A stretch of DNA of 64,000 bases, from positions 124,001-188,000 of the forward strand of contig CAWHXR010000010.1 in assembly GCA_963833375.1 (NCBI GenBank), read 5' to 3'. Source of the DNA: DASUPK01 sp963833375 (lineage in GTDB: Bacteria; Actinomycetota; Thermoleophilia; Solirubrobacterales; 70-9). Shown here in pieces: positions 32,743-41,735 of the stretch. Below the pieces are notes generated by a model, which did no database searches, had not been told where the DNA came from, and was given only the letters and a program-made list of their open reading frames with translations. The stretch's first letter is position 1. The number at the start of each line of letters is the position of its first letter. Position numbers and translations under genes: made by a program.

Positions 32743-35109
32743 ATGGCGCTCTCCAACGTCTCCGGCTTCCCCCGCATCGGCCGAGATCGCGAGCTCAAGT
32801 TCGCGACCGAGTCCTATTGGCGAGGCGAGACCTCGGCCGAAGAGCTCGCCGCGACCGCGAAGGCGATCAAGGTCGAGAACTGGAAGCTGATGCAGGACGC
32901 CGGGATCGACCTGATCCCGTCGAACGACTTCTCCTACTACGACCAGGTGCTGGACGCGGTCGCCCTGGTGGGCGCCGTCCCCGAACGCTACGGCTGGGAT
33001 GGGGGCGACGTCGACCTGGACACGTACTTCGCGATGGCCCGCGGCCGCCAGACCGATGCCCTCGACGCCACCGCGATGGAGATGACCAAGTGGTTCGACA
33101 CGAACTACCACTACATCGTCCCCGAGCTCGGGCCCGACACTCGGTTCTCGCTGTCGAGCTCCAAGCCGTTCGACGAGCACGCCGAGGCGATGGAGGAGCT
33201 GGGGCTCGACACGGTCCCCGTGCTGATCGGCCCGGTCAGCTTCCTGCTGCTCTCCAAGCCGGCGGACGGCGTCCCCGACGACTTCAACGCCCTGGACCTG
33301 CTCGAGCCGCTCGTCGAGGTCTACGGCGAGGTGATCGAGAGGCTCGCCGAGCAGGGCGCGACCTGGGTGCAGCTCGACGAGCCCTGCTTCGTCGAGGACC
33401 GCACCGAGCGGGAGCTCGACGCCCTGCGACTCGCGTACGAGGAGCTCTGCAAGGTGCGTGAGCGGCCGAGGCTCCTGGTCAAGACCTACTTCGACCACGT
33501 CGGCGACGCCTACGGAGTGCTGCGCGACCTGCCGATCGAGGGCGTCGGACTGGACTTCATCGGTGTCACGCACGAGGAGGGCGGCGTGCCCGCGCACGAG
33601 CACGGCGGCCGTCACAACGCCGAGTTCATCGCCGAGCAGGGCGGGCTGGACGATCAGTGGCTCTTCGCCGGGATCGTCGACGGCCGCAACGTCTGGATCA
33701 ACCATCTCGAGCATTCCCTGGATGCGCTCGAGGGTCTCCGCGACCGCACGGCCCAGCTGGTCGTCTCCACCAGCTGCTCGTTGCTCCACACGCCGATCGA
33801 CCTGGACGCTGAGCCGGCCGGCGGCGACGCGGACCTCGACGACGAGACCCGCTCGTGGATGGCCTTCGCCGTCCAGAAGGTGGCGGAGGTGGCCACCCTC
33901 GCGAAGGGACTGGCCGACGGCCGGGAGGCCATCGCCGACCAGCTCGACGCCAACGATCGGGCCCAGGATTCCCGCCGCGAGTCCCGCCGCACCCGGAACC
34001 CCGAGGTGCGCGCCCGCGTCGAGGCGCTGAGCGAGGCGGACGCGCGCCGCGACACTCCGTTCCCGGAGCGCAAGGAGGCCCAGCAGCGGAGGCTTGGGCT
34101 GCCGGGCTTTCCGTCGACGACGATCGGCTCCTACCCGCAGACCGACGAGATCCGCACGGCCCGCCGGCAGCTGCGCGAGGGCGAGATCCAGCTCGCCACC
34201 TACGAGGAGCGGATGCGCGGCGAGATCGACCGGGTGATCGACTTCCAGGAGGAGATCGGCCTCGACGTCCTGGTCCACGGCGAGCCGGAGCGGAACGACA
34301 TGGTCCAGTACTTCGGCGAGCAGATGCTCGGCTACGTGTTCACGCAGAATGCCTGGGTGCAGTCATACGGCTCGCGCTACGTGCGCCCGCCGATCATCTT
34401 CGGCGACGTCAGCCGGCCCGTGCCGATGACCGTCGAGTGGATCAAGTACGCCCAGTCCAGGAGCGAGAAGCCGCTGAAGGGGATGCTCACCGGGCCGGTG
34501 ACGATGCTCCAGTGGTCGTTCGTCCGCGACGACCAGCCGCTGTCCGTGACCTGCGAGCAGCTCGCTCTGGCGATCCGCGACGAGGTCGAGGACCTCGAGA
34601 AGGCGGGGGTCGCGATCATCCAGGTCGATGAGCCCGCGATTCGCGAGGGCCTGCCCCTGCGCCGCGATCGCTGGGACGAGTACCTGCAGTGGGCTGTCTA
34701 CTCATTCCGCGTCGCCACCTCGGTGGTTCGCGACGAGACCCAGGTCCAGACCCACATGTGTTACTCGGACTTCGGCGACATCATGGAGCACATCCAGGCG
34801 ATGGACGCCGACGTCAACCTGATCGAGGCCGCTCGCTCCCGGATGGAGCTGCTCGGTGATTGGGAGAAGACCGGCTACGCGAACGACATCGGCCCCGGCG
34901 TCTACGACATCCACTCGCCGCGGGTGCCGACCGTCGAGGAGATGGTCGAGCTGCTCGGTGAGGCGGCTCGCGTCCTGCGCCCGGAGCAGATCTGGGTCAA
35001 TCCCGACTGCGGGCTGAAGACGCGCGGCTGGCCCGAGACGGAGGCGAGCCTGCGGAACATGGTGCAGGCCGCGAAGCAGCTGCGCGAAGAGCTCGTTCCC
35101 GCGTCCTAG
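32743..35109 (+). CDS. metE: Cobalamin-independent methionine synthase
   Basis: 788 residues, full length (E. coli MetE is about 750). N-terminal repeat barrel starts GFPRIGRDRELKFATESYW; the catalytic barrel has STTIGSYPQTDEIR, LVHGEPERNDMVQYFGEQM, and the zinc ligands in THMCYSDFGDI (His and Cys) and NPDCGLKTRGW (Cys). 5-methyltetrahydropteroyltri-L-glutamate is the methyl donor. TAGCCT lies 6 nt before ATG 32743, so the mRNA is probably leaderless. In many bacteria a cobalamin riboswitch represses metE when B12 is present; here there is no leader to hold one. Confidence 0.97.
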   Translation: MALSNVSGFPRIGRDRELKFATESYWRGETSAEELAATAKAIKVENWKLMQDAGIDLIPSNDFSYYDQVLDAVALVGAVPERYGWDGGDVDLDTYFAMARGRQTDALDATAMEMTKWFDTNYHYIVPELGPDTRFSLSSSKPFDEHAEAMEELGLDTVPVLIGPVSFLLLSKPADGVPDDFNALDLLEPLVEVYGEVIERLAEQGATWVQLDEPCFVEDRTERELDALRLAYEELCKVRERPRLLVKTYFDHVGDAYGVLRDLPIEGVGLDFIGVTHEEGGVPAHEHGGRHNAEFIAEQGGLDDQWLFAGIVDGRNVWINHLEHSLDALEGLRDRTAQLVVSTSCSLLHTPIDLDAEPAGGDADLDDETRSWMAFAVQKVAEVATLAKGLADGREAIADQLDANDRAQDSRRESRRTRNPEVRARVEALSEADARRDTPFPERKEAQQRRLGLPGFPSTTIGSYPQTDEIRTARRQLREGEIQLATYEERMRGEIDRVIDFQEEIGLDVLVHGEPERNDMVQYFGEQMLGYVFTQNAWVQSYGSRYVRPPIIFGDVSRPVPMTVEWIKYAQSRSEKPLKGMLTGPVTMLQWSFVRDDQPLSVTCEQLALAIRDEVEDLEKAGVAIIQVDEPAIREGLPLRRDRWDEYLQWAVYSFRVATSVVRDETQVQTHMCYSDFGDIMEHIQAMDADVNLIEAARSRMELLGDWEKTGYANDIGPGVYDIHSPRVPTVEEMVELLGEAARVLRPEQIWVNPDCGLKTRGWPETEASLRNMVQAAKQLREELVPAS

Positions 35110-35254
35110 CCGCCGCCTGGCGCCTGCCGCAAAATCCGCGGATTTCCCATCCTGTTAACGATCCTTTAGCGATCTGTTAGCGATCGTTAGCATCATTCGT
35201 CTCCTCGACAAGACGCGATCGCCCGGCGCTGAGCCGGGCAAGGAAGGCGAGATC
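35110..35254. promoter_or_regulatory. Promoter region with tandem GTTAGCGATC repeats
   Basis: An A+T-richer stretch at 35154-35194 contains four head-to-tail units related to GTTAGCGATC (GTTAACGATC, TTAGCGATC, GTTAGCGATC, GTTAGCATC) at a spacing of 11-12 bp, close to one helical turn. A clean ribosome binding site (AAGGAAGGCGAG) precedes ATG 35255. The array may be a regulator-binding cluster. Confidence 0.5.
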
Positions 35255-35575
35255 ATGGAAGCGAACACAGTGCGGGGAATCCAGGTAGGGGGGCGCGAGC
35301 CGAAGGCCCTCCTGCTGAGCAACGGCACGAGGCTCTCCCTCGAGGAGGACATCGGGCCGCGCGGGCGCGCCGATTGGACCCTGGTCGGGGATGACGGCGA
35401 GGCTGCCGGCGAGCTGAGCGTGACGGACGCGATCCGGATCGCCGGTGAGCAGCATGCCGACTACGTCCGGATCAGGACGCGTTCAGAGGTCGCTTGGCTT
35501 CGGCTCGTCTCGGAGTGGTTCGACCGGGAGGCCGAGCGCCTCGACCACGATCTGGCTGCGGCCGGAGGCCGCTAG
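35255..35575 (+). CDS. Hypothetical protein (106 residues)
   Basis: Small acidic soluble protein. It has a beta-rich N-terminal part (KALLLSNGTRLSLEED, ADWTLVGDDGEAAGELSV) and a helical C terminus (RSEVAWLRLVSEWFDREAERL). I do not recognise the family. The start is supported by AAGGAAGG upstream. It is transcribed behind the tandem repeat array 35154-35194 and ends before a strong hairpin, so it looks like a monocistronic, regulated gene. Confidence 0.7.
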   Translation: MEANTVRGIQVGGREPKALLLSNGTRLSLEEDIGPRGRADWTLVGDDGEAAGELSVTDAIRIAGEQHADYVRIRTRSEVAWLRLVSEWFDREAERLDHDLAAAGGR

Positions 35576-35591
35576 CCGCAGGGAATGGGAA

Positions 35592-35619
35592 GGGTCCGGG
35601 GGAGAGTCCCCTGGATCCC
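35592..35619. terminator. Hairpin between convergent genes (probable bidirectional terminator)
   Basis: GGGTCCGGGGGA, a 3-nt loop GAG, then TCCCCTGGATCCC can form a long GC stem with one bulge. It lies between the stops of the convergent genes at 35575 and 35636. No T-tract follows on either strand, as is common in high-GC actinobacteria. Confidence 0.5.
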
Positions 35620-35635
35620 CGCCGGACAACCGGTC

Positions 35636-37174
35636 TTAGCGCCCAAGCCTCCGCCGCCAGTCGCGCGCGACGAAGAAGTTCGTGATCCTCCGCAGCTGCT
35701 GGCGTCGCTTGTCCGTGTAGGGGAAGTAGAGCGGCTCGCGCTTCTTGCCGAAGCGGCTGATCACCAGCGACTCGGGACGGACGAACTTCTTGATCCCGTA
35801 TTCGCCGTGGCGGAAGCCGATGCCCGAGTCCTTCCAGCCGCCCATCGGGACGTCTGAGGCGAGGAAGCCCACCAGCACGTCGTTGACGTTCGCGGTCCCG
35901 ACCTCGAGCCGCCGGGCGACCGCCTCCGCGTCCCGCTTGCTGCCGAAGACCGAGGCGGCGAGCCCGTAGCGGGTGTCGTTCGCCAGTCGCACGGCCTCGT
36001 CGGCGTCGCGGACCTTCATGACGCCGACCACCGGGCCGAAGGTCTCGTCCCGCATCACCTTCATCGAGTGGTCGACGTCGGTGATCACCGTCGGCGGATA
36101 CCAGTCGCCAGCGCCGTGGAGGCGCTCGCCGCCGGTGAGGACGGTCGCCCCGCTGCGACGGGCGTCCTCGACATGCTCCTCGACGATCTTGGTCTGCGGC
36201 GGGAAGGTCATCGCGCCGACGTCCTTGCCGTGCTCTCGGCCGTCCATCCCCTGATTCAGCTTCTTGACCTCCTCGGTGAGGCGCTGGACGAACTCGTCGT
36301 AGATCGGCTCCTCGACATAGAGCCGCTCGACCGAGATGCAGACCTGGCCGACGTTGGCGAAGGCGCCCCAGGTCGCTGCATTGGCCGCCCGCTCCACGTC
36401 GGCGCTGCGCAGGACGATCATCGGGTCCTTGCCGCCGAGCTCGGCGCTCACGGGGGTCAGGGTCTCGGCCGCCCGTGCGAGAACCTTTTTCGCGGTCCGG
36501 TCCGAGCCGGTGAACTGGACGAAGTCGACCTCGTCCACCAGCGCGGAGCCGGTCTCGCCCATGCCGTTGACGACGTCGAAGACGTCGGGACCGCCGATCT
36601 CGCTCTTCCAGGCCTCGACGATCTCGGTGAGCCCGAGCGGGGTGATCTCCGAGGGCTTGATGACGACCGCGCAGCCGGCGATCAGGGCGGGGATCGCGTC
36701 GCCGAGCGAGAGGATCAGCGGGAAGTTCCAGGGGCTGATCACCCCGACGACGGGATAAGGCCGGTACTGCACGCGCAGCTTCTTGATCTTCAGCAGGGGC
36801 GAGTGGGCGGAGACTCGCTCCTCGCCGATGAATTTGCCGCCCTTCTTGGAATAGAAATTGATCAGGTCGAGGAGATAGGCGGCCTCGCCCGCGGCCTCGG
36901 CGCGGACCTTGCCGGTCTCCCGCTGCATCGTGTCGGCGATCTCGTCCTCGTGGTCGAGGATCCAGTCCCGCAGCTTGTGGAGCCACTCGGAGCGACCCTT
37001 GATCCCGAGGACCTCCCACTCCGGCTGGTTGGCGCGGACACGGGCGACGGTCGCGGCGACCTCGGCGGCGCCGTCGAGCGGCACGTTGGCGATCACCGAT
37101 CCGTCCGCGGGGTCGTGCACCTCGAAGGTCTCGGTGGAGGTCCCTCCGGCCTCGCTGATGGTGTCGATCGCCAT
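35636..37174 (-). CDS. Aldehyde dehydrogenase (succinate-semialdehyde dehydrogenase-like)
   Basis: 512-residue NAD(P)-dependent aldehyde dehydrogenase. The general base lies in SAELGGKDPM, the catalytic cysteine in NVGQVCISVERLYV, and SPWNFPLIL with VIKPSEITPLG binds the cofactor. The sequence resembles the SSADH/GabD2 group of actinobacteria. The C-terminal ~40 residues are basic (FFVARDWRRRLGR), longer than usual. Start ATG 37174 has GAGGGGAG upstream on the minus strand. A perfect 16-bp palindrome (37224-37239) lies about 50 bp before the start, so a TetR-type repressor probably controls it. Confidence 0.92.
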   Translation of the reverse strand: MAIDTISEAGGTSTETFEVHDPADGSVIANVPLDGAAEVAATVARVRANQPEWEVLGIKGRSEWLHKLRDWILDHEDEIADTMQRETGKVRAEAAGEAAYLLDLINFYSKKGGKFIGEERVSAHSPLLKIKKLRVQYRPYPVVGVISPWNFPLILSLGDAIPALIAGCAVVIKPSEITPLGLTEIVEAWKSEIGGPDVFDVVNGMGETGSALVDEVDFVQFTGSDRTAKKVLARAAETLTPVSAELGGKDPMIVLRSADVERAANAATWGAFANVGQVCISVERLYVEEPIYDEFVQRLTEEVKKLNQGMDGREHGKDVGAMTFPPQTKIVEEHVEDARRSGATVLTGGERLHGAGDWYPPTVITDVDHSMKVMRDETFGPVVGVMKVRDADEAVRLANDTRYGLAASVFGSKRDAEAVARRLEVGTANVNDVLVGFLASDVPMGGWKDSGIGFRHGEYGIKKFVRPESLVISRFGKKREPLYFPYTDKRRQQLRRITNFFVARDWRRRLGR

Positions 37175-37223
37175 GCTCGCTCCCCTCGTCGCCGCCGCGG
37201 TCGCAGGGACTGTACCGTTGATC

Positions 37224-37239
37224 CTGGCTGGCCAGCCAG
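37224..37239. promoter_or_regulatory. 16-bp perfect palindrome upstream of aldehyde dehydrogenase
   Basis: CTGGCTGGCCAGCCAG is fully self-complementary. It aligns without gaps to the nitrilase-TetR operator TTGACTGGTCAGTCAG at 14327-14342, the four differences all being transitions. It lies in the 196-bp divergent region between the aldehyde dehydrogenase and PII genes, and could affect both. Confidence 0.6.
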
Positions 37240-37370
37240 TCGTTGTGCCGATCGTACTCTCGACCGTTTGGAGCAAGCCGCCCGCGCGATTTTCGACAGA
37301 GGGCCAAAGACCCCGTGCCTGGGCCGGCCTACCGTCCCGGACGACAGCTGTCGCCGTCCGCGGAGCCCCC

Positions 37371-37760
37371 TTGAAGAAGATCGAAGCGTTCATTCGCCAT
37401 GAGGCCTTCGAGCCGATTCGCTCGGAGCTGCTCGACAAGGGCTTCCCGTCCCTGTCGATCTCGGAGGTGAAGGGATCGGGCCGGCAGAAGGGGCTGGTCG
37501 AGGCCTACCGGGGCTCCACCCTGACCGTCTCGCTGCGACCGAAGCTCAAGCTGGAGGTCGTCGTCTCGGACGACGACACCGGGACTGTCGTCGAGACCGT
37601 GATCAGGCACGCCCGCTCCGGCGAGGCCGGGGACGGCAAGATCTTCGTCCTGCCCGTCGAGGAGGCGATCCGCATCCGCACCGGGGAGGAGGGCACCGAG
37701 GTGCTCCAGGCCCGCAGCGAGGAGGAGATCGCGGCGGGGGCGGGGCACGAGGAACGATGA
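37371..37760 (+). CDS. PII-family nitrogen regulatory protein (GlnB-like)
   Basis: 129 residues, starting at TTG 37371 with GGAG five nt upstream; no other start gives the conserved KKIEAFIR N terminus. EVKGSGRQKG, PKLKLEVVV and SGEAGDGKIFVLPV plus IRIRTGEEG match PII signatures including the ATP site. In the T-loop Y46 is kept (AYRG) but the uridylylated Y51 is leucine (GSTLTV), so GlnD-type modification there cannot occur. A 16-residue acidic tail extends the usual length. No amtB or glutamine synthetase gene is adjacent; the neighbour is a PucR-type regulator, coupled by ATGA. Confidence 0.9.
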   Translation: MKKIEAFIRHEAFEPIRSELLDKGFPSLSISEVKGSGRQKGLVEAYRGSTLTVSLRPKLKLEVVVSDDDTGTVVETVIRHARSGEAGDGKIFVLPVEEAIRIRTGEEGTEVLQARSEEEIAAGAGHEER

Positions 37761-38923
37761 TGCGCGAGCTCAGCACCCGCATGATCGAGGCCGTCCTCGA
37801 CGGCGACGGGCTCCAGGGCGTGGCGGAGCTGGCGGCCGCGGAGGCGGGCGGACCGGTCGCGATCGTGCTGCCGCCCCGGGGCCTGGCGGCTCGCGCGCCC
37901 GGGGGCGGCGAGCTGAACGGCCTGGCGGAGTACGCGAAGGCCCGCGTCGCGGAGACCGACGCGACCGCGCCCGACCCGATCGCGCTCGAGCGCCCGATCG
38001 AGGCCGGCGGGCAGATCGTCGGCGTCGTCCTGCTGCTCGAGGGCGAGACGGGGGACGGCGATGCCCCCGTCCTGGTCGACCGCGAGGAGGTCCTGCGGGC
38101 CGCGGCGCTGGCCGCGCTGGCGGAGGTGGCCGTCGCAGACGCGCGCGAGGATGCCGAGCGGAAGATGCGCGGCGGGCTGATCGAGGAGCTGCGCTCGCGC
38201 GAGATCGACGCCGACGAGGCGGCAGGCAAGGCGGCGCGGCTCGGCTGCGACCTGGCCCGGGGCGCGATCGCGCTGGTGGCCGAGATCGAGTCCGCGAGCC
38301 CGAGCCACGCCACGGCGCTGGTGGAGGCCGAATACGAGGGCTCGCTCGCCCAGCTCGCCGACGGCCGCCTCTACGCGGTCCTCCCGGGCCGTGGCGGGGA
38401 CGACGCCCCGGAGCGGACCCTGCAGGCCGCGGGACGGATCGCCAACCGGCTTCGCAAGCACGGCATGGCCGCCGTCTCCTCGTTCTATCCCGATCCCGGC
38501 GAGCTCCATCGAGCGATCAAGGAGGCCGAGCTGGTCCTCGACGTGATCACCCGCGAGCCGGAGATCGCGGAGGCGCTGGACGAGGGCATCGCGGCGAGTG
38601 GGGTCTACCGCCTGCTCTTCCGGGCACTGATCTCCGACCCCGATGAGGTGCGAAGCTTCTACCGCGACACGGTCGAGCCCCTCGTCCGCTACGACAACCA
38701 GTACCGCTCGGACCTGCTCGGCACGCTGGAGGAGTACCTGGCGAGCGACTGCAACATGAATGCGACCGCGCGGGCGATCTTCGCCCACCGTCACACCGTC
38801 GCCTACCGCCTCGACCGGGTCAAGGAGCTGACCGGGCTCGACCCACAGATCTCCGAGGACCGGGAGCGGCTCGGCCTCGGCATCAAGGCGTACCGGATCC
38901 TCGCCCCGGCGCTTCCCCGATAG
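37757..38923 (+). CDS. PucR/CdaR-type helix-turn-helix regulator
   Basis: 388 residues. The C terminus is the PucR HTH domain: LLGTLEEYLASDCNMNATAR, then AIFAHRHTVAYRLDRVKELT. The middle part is a GGDEF-like degenerate CdaR domain and the N-terminal ~120 residues look like a GAF-type sensor. Members control purine, sugar-diacid, proline or GABA catabolism. ATG 37757 overlaps the PII stop, which suggests that nitrogen status (PII) and this regulator act together, perhaps on the divergent aldehyde dehydrogenase (inference). Confidence 0.88.
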   Translation: MMRELSTRMIEAVLDGDGLQGVAELAAAEAGGPVAIVLPPRGLAARAPGGGELNGLAEYAKARVAETDATAPDPIALERPIEAGGQIVGVVLLLEGETGDGDAPVLVDREEVLRAAALAALAEVAVADAREDAERKMRGGLIEELRSREIDADEAAGKAARLGCDLARGAIALVAEIESASPSHATALVEAEYEGSLAQLADGRLYAVLPGRGGDDAPERTLQAAGRIANRLRKHGMAAVSSFYPDPGELHRAIKEAELVLDVITREPEIAEALDEGIAASGVYRLLFRALISDPDEVRSFYRDTVEPLVRYDNQYRSDLLGTLEEYLASDCNMNATARAIFAHRHTVAYRLDRVKELTGLDPQISEDRERLGLGIKAYRILAPALPR

Positions 38924-39037
38924 CGGCCACCAGGCGGCACCACTTCGGGAGCGGCGGCGAAGCCGGCGCGACTTGGGCAGGGCGGCCGCTTGTCGCCGCG
39001 ATCTGGTGGCGAGGCTGTCTATCTAGACTTCTCGGCG

Positions 39038-40426
39038 GTGCTTCGGACGCGCGCGGTGGCGGGATTCGTGATGACGGCGGCGCTGATCGTCGCGGTCGGC
39101 TGCGGCTCCGGCGGGAAGCCGGACCCGTCCGGCGCGACGGTCGCCCCGAACGTCCCGGGCCAGGCGAGCGTCGCCAAGACCAAGAAGCGCGCGGCCAACT
39201 GGCCGACTTACCACGCGAACCTGGCCCGGACGGCCGTCGATACGAGCTCTCCGCCGGTGGCCGGCTTCCGTCGCACCTGGACCAGGACCCTCGACGGACA
39301 GGTCTACGCCGAGCCGCTCACGGTCGGCAGCCGTGTCTACGTCGCCACCGAGAACAACACGGTCTACGCGCTCAACGCCCGCAACGGCCAGGTCGCCTGG
39401 AAGCGCCACCTCGGCACGCCCGTCCAGGGCTCGACCCTGCCCTGCGGGAACATCGAGCCGGTCACCGGGATCACCGGCACGCCGGCGATCTCAGGCGGGA
39501 CGCTCTACGCGGTCGCCTTCCTGAGCGGCTACCGGCACGTGCTCTTCGGTCTCCGGCTGCACGGCGGCAAGGTCCGGCTGAAGCGCAACGTCGACGCGCC
39601 CGGCTCGGACCCGCGCGTCCACCAGGAGCGTTCGGCGCTCTCGGTGTCGAGGGGGCGCGTTTATGTCGAATTCGGTGGATTGACCGGCGACTGCGGCGAC
39701 TACCGGGGGCGCGTCGTCTCGGTGAGGACGCACGGCAAGGCGCGGAAGCTCGCCTTCACAGTGGGGGTCCATCGCGAGGGCGGCATCTGGGCACCGTCCG
39801 GGGCCGCCGTGGACCGGGCCGGCAACCTCTTCGTCGTCACCGGCAATGGGGACGCCACCTCCGGCTTCGACTACGGCAACAGCGTCATCCGCCTCTCGCC
39901 GAAGCTCAAGCAGACCGACTTCTACCGCGCCCCCAACTCCCCCCAGCTCAACCAGACCGATACGGACCTCGGCTCGGTGGGCCCGACCTTGATCGGCAAT
40001 GACCGCCTCTTCGTGATCGGCAAGGAGGGTCTCGGGCTGATCCTCTCCGCCAGCCATCTCGGGGGTACGGGCGGGGACCTCTTCAGCCAGCACGTCTGCG
40101 GCGGGGGCGCGTTCGGCGGACTGGCCTACCAGGCGCCGATGGTCTACGTCCCGTGCACCGACGGCCTCCACGCGCTGCGCGTCAGCGGCAACTCCTTCAG
40201 CGAGGTTTGGCAGGCCGGCTCGTCCGCAGGGCCGCCGATCGTCGCCGGCGGTCTCGTCTGGACGATCGACAGCGGGGCCACCCTGCACGGCTACGCCCCG
40301 GCCAGCGGCAGCTCGGTCGTCAGCGTCGATCTCGGATCCGCCACGCACTTCCCGACTCCCGCCGCCGGCGGTGGGCGGCTGTTCGCTCCCGCGGACAACC
40401 AGGTCGTCGCATTCGCCGGGCTCTAG
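39038..40426 (+). CDS. Lipoprotein with PQQ-like beta-propeller
   Basis: 462 residues. GTG 39038 (TAGACT 8 nt upstream, leaderless pattern) begins a lipoprotein signal peptide with the lipobox cysteine near residue 22 (LIVAVGC-GSGG). The mature protein is a multi-bladed propeller with repeating motifs such as VYVATENNTVYALNARNGQV and GRVYVEFGG, as in BamB or quinoprotein dehydrogenases. I do not see a clear PQQ-ligating or catalytic site, so a binding or scaffold function is as likely as catalysis. It converges on the sugar dehydrogenase pair. Confidence 0.85.
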   Translation: MLRTRAVAGFVMTAALIVAVGCGSGGKPDPSGATVAPNVPGQASVAKTKKRAANWPTYHANLARTAVDTSSPPVAGFRRTWTRTLDGQVYAEPLTVGSRVYVATENNTVYALNARNGQVAWKRHLGTPVQGSTLPCGNIEPVTGITGTPAISGGTLYAVAFLSGYRHVLFGLRLHGGKVRLKRNVDAPGSDPRVHQERSALSVSRGRVYVEFGGLTGDCGDYRGRVVSVRTHGKARKLAFTVGVHREGGIWAPSGAAVDRAGNLFVVTGNGDATSGFDYGNSVIRLSPKLKQTDFYRAPNSPQLNQTDTDLGSVGPTLIGNDRLFVIGKEGLGLILSASHLGGTGGDLFSQHVCGGGAFGGLAYQAPMVYVPCTDGLHALRVSGNSFSEVWQAGSSAGPPIVAGGLVWTIDSGATLHGYAPASGSSVVSVDLGSATHFPTPAAGGGRLFAPADNQVVAFAGL

Positions 40427-40459
40427 CCGGGACCTCCTGGCTCTAGCCGGGGACCTCCT
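40419..40459. repeat. 20-bp tandem duplication carrying both stop codons of a convergent pair
   Basis: GGCTCTAGCCGGGACCTCCT (40419-40438) is followed directly by the same unit with one extra G (40439-40459). The first copy contains the stop of the propeller gene (TAG 40424-40426) and the second that of the sugar dehydrogenase (CTA 40443-40445). Before duplication the two genes would have shared one CTAG. Confidence 0.75.
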
Positions 40460-41675
40460 TGCGATGGGGGACCAGGCGATAGACCGACCCGAGCGTGGCC
40501 TTGCCCTTCTTCGTCTGCCCTCGCTCGGTGATCACGTAGATCCGCCCCGAGTTGTCGCGCCCGATTGAGGCCAGGTAGCGGGCCTCGAACCTGAAGCTCC
40601 GCTGCTTCCCCACCCGCCGGCCCGCCCGCGGCCGAAAGCCGTAGAGCCTGCCGGTGCAGTAATCGCCGAAGACATAGTCGCCGAGGATCTCCCGCCCCCT
40701 GATCCGGGCCAGGTGCGAGTCGCGGACCACGAACCCGCCGGCGACCGCGCAGCCGGGGCCGTGCCGGTAGGCGATCGCGGGCAGCACGGTGTTGCGGCGG
40801 GGGACGCCGCCCGCAAACGGGGCGAAGGCCTCGAAAGCCGACCAGCCGAAGTTCGCTCCCCGGGCCTTCGCCACCGGCAGGTAGTCGATCTCCTCGTAGC
40901 GGTCGTTCCCAACGTCGCCGATCGCGAACGTTCCCGTGACCCGGTCGAACGAGATGCCTCTCGGGTTGCGCAGGCCATAGGCCCAGATCTCGTCGCGGCC
41001 GGGCTTTGCCACGAACGGGTTGTCGGCCGGGATCGCGTATCCGGACGGCGTCGGATCGATCCGGAGGATCTTGCCGAGCAGCACCTTTGTGTTCTGCGCG
41101 GCGTTCTGGGGATCGCCGGCGGGGCCGCCGTCGCCGGTGCCGACGTAGAGGTGGCCGTCCGGACCGAAGAGAATGAGCCCGCCGTGGTGCTGGGCCGTGG
41201 GCTCGGGAATCCTCAGGATGGTGCGTCCGGAGCCCGGGTCGGCGAGGAGTGGATCGCCCCGGCTTCGCCTGTACTGCGCCACCACCAGCGCGTCGCGGTG
41301 GTCGGTGTAGGCGACGTAGAGGAGCCCGGAACGCCGGTAGTCCGGCGCGAAGGCGATTGAGGCCATGCCGGGCTCGCTGCGGACGCCGTGCGCCTCGACG
41401 AGCTGGCGGATGTCGAGGAAGGGGCGCCTCAGGAGACGGTCGTTCGCGATCACCCTGACTGTCCCGCCCTTCTGCACCACGTAGAGCTGCGAGCCCGGCC
41501 CCGGCGGCTGGGTCAGGTAGACGGGGTTCTTCAGCCGGGCGATCCGCTGGAGTGCGACGAACTTCGGTCCCAGCGTTCGCTGCTCATGGCTCGAGAGCCC
41601 CACGATCGCGGCGCCGACCGCGACGAGGGCAGCGATGACGGTCTCGATCTGGCGACGGGTGGCGGCGATCCGCAT
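40443..41675 (-). CDS. PQQ-dependent sugar dehydrogenase-like protein (sGDH/Asd family), copy 1
   Basis: 410 residues with an N-terminal signal anchor (residues 10-27, ETVIAALVAVGAAIVGL). The six-bladed propeller of soluble aldose/glucose dehydrogenases is recognisable by FLDIR, GMASIAFAPDY, HHGGLILFGPDGHLYVGTG (catalytic histidine region), IWAYGLRNPRGISFD and IGDVGNDRYEEIDYL. The enzymes oxidise aldoses outside the membrane using PQQ and calcium. The next gene upstream is a paralogue. No PQQ biosynthesis genes are in the window. Confidence 0.9.
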   Translation of the reverse strand: MRIAATRRQIETVIAALVAVGAAIVGLSSHEQRTLGPKFVALQRIARLKNPVYLTQPPGPGSQLYVVQKGGTVRVIANDRLLRRPFLDIRQLVEAHGVRSEPGMASIAFAPDYRRSGLLYVAYTDHRDALVVAQYRRSRGDPLLADPGSGRTILRIPEPTAQHHGGLILFGPDGHLYVGTGDGGPAGDPQNAAQNTKVLLGKILRIDPTPSGYAIPADNPFVAKPGRDEIWAYGLRNPRGISFDRVTGTFAIGDVGNDRYEEIDYLPVAKARGANFGWSAFEAFAPFAGGVPRRNTVLPAIAYRHGPGCAVAGGFVVRDSHLARIRGREILGDYVFGDYCTGRLYGFRPRAGRRVGKQRSFRFEARYLASIGRDNSGRIYVITERGQTKKGKATLGSVYRLVPHRKEVPG

Positions 41676-41735
41676 CTGTGGGTCCCGGGGAGGCGCGCCC
41701 CAGGTTATTAGCGGCTCGGCGGGAGGCCGGGACCG

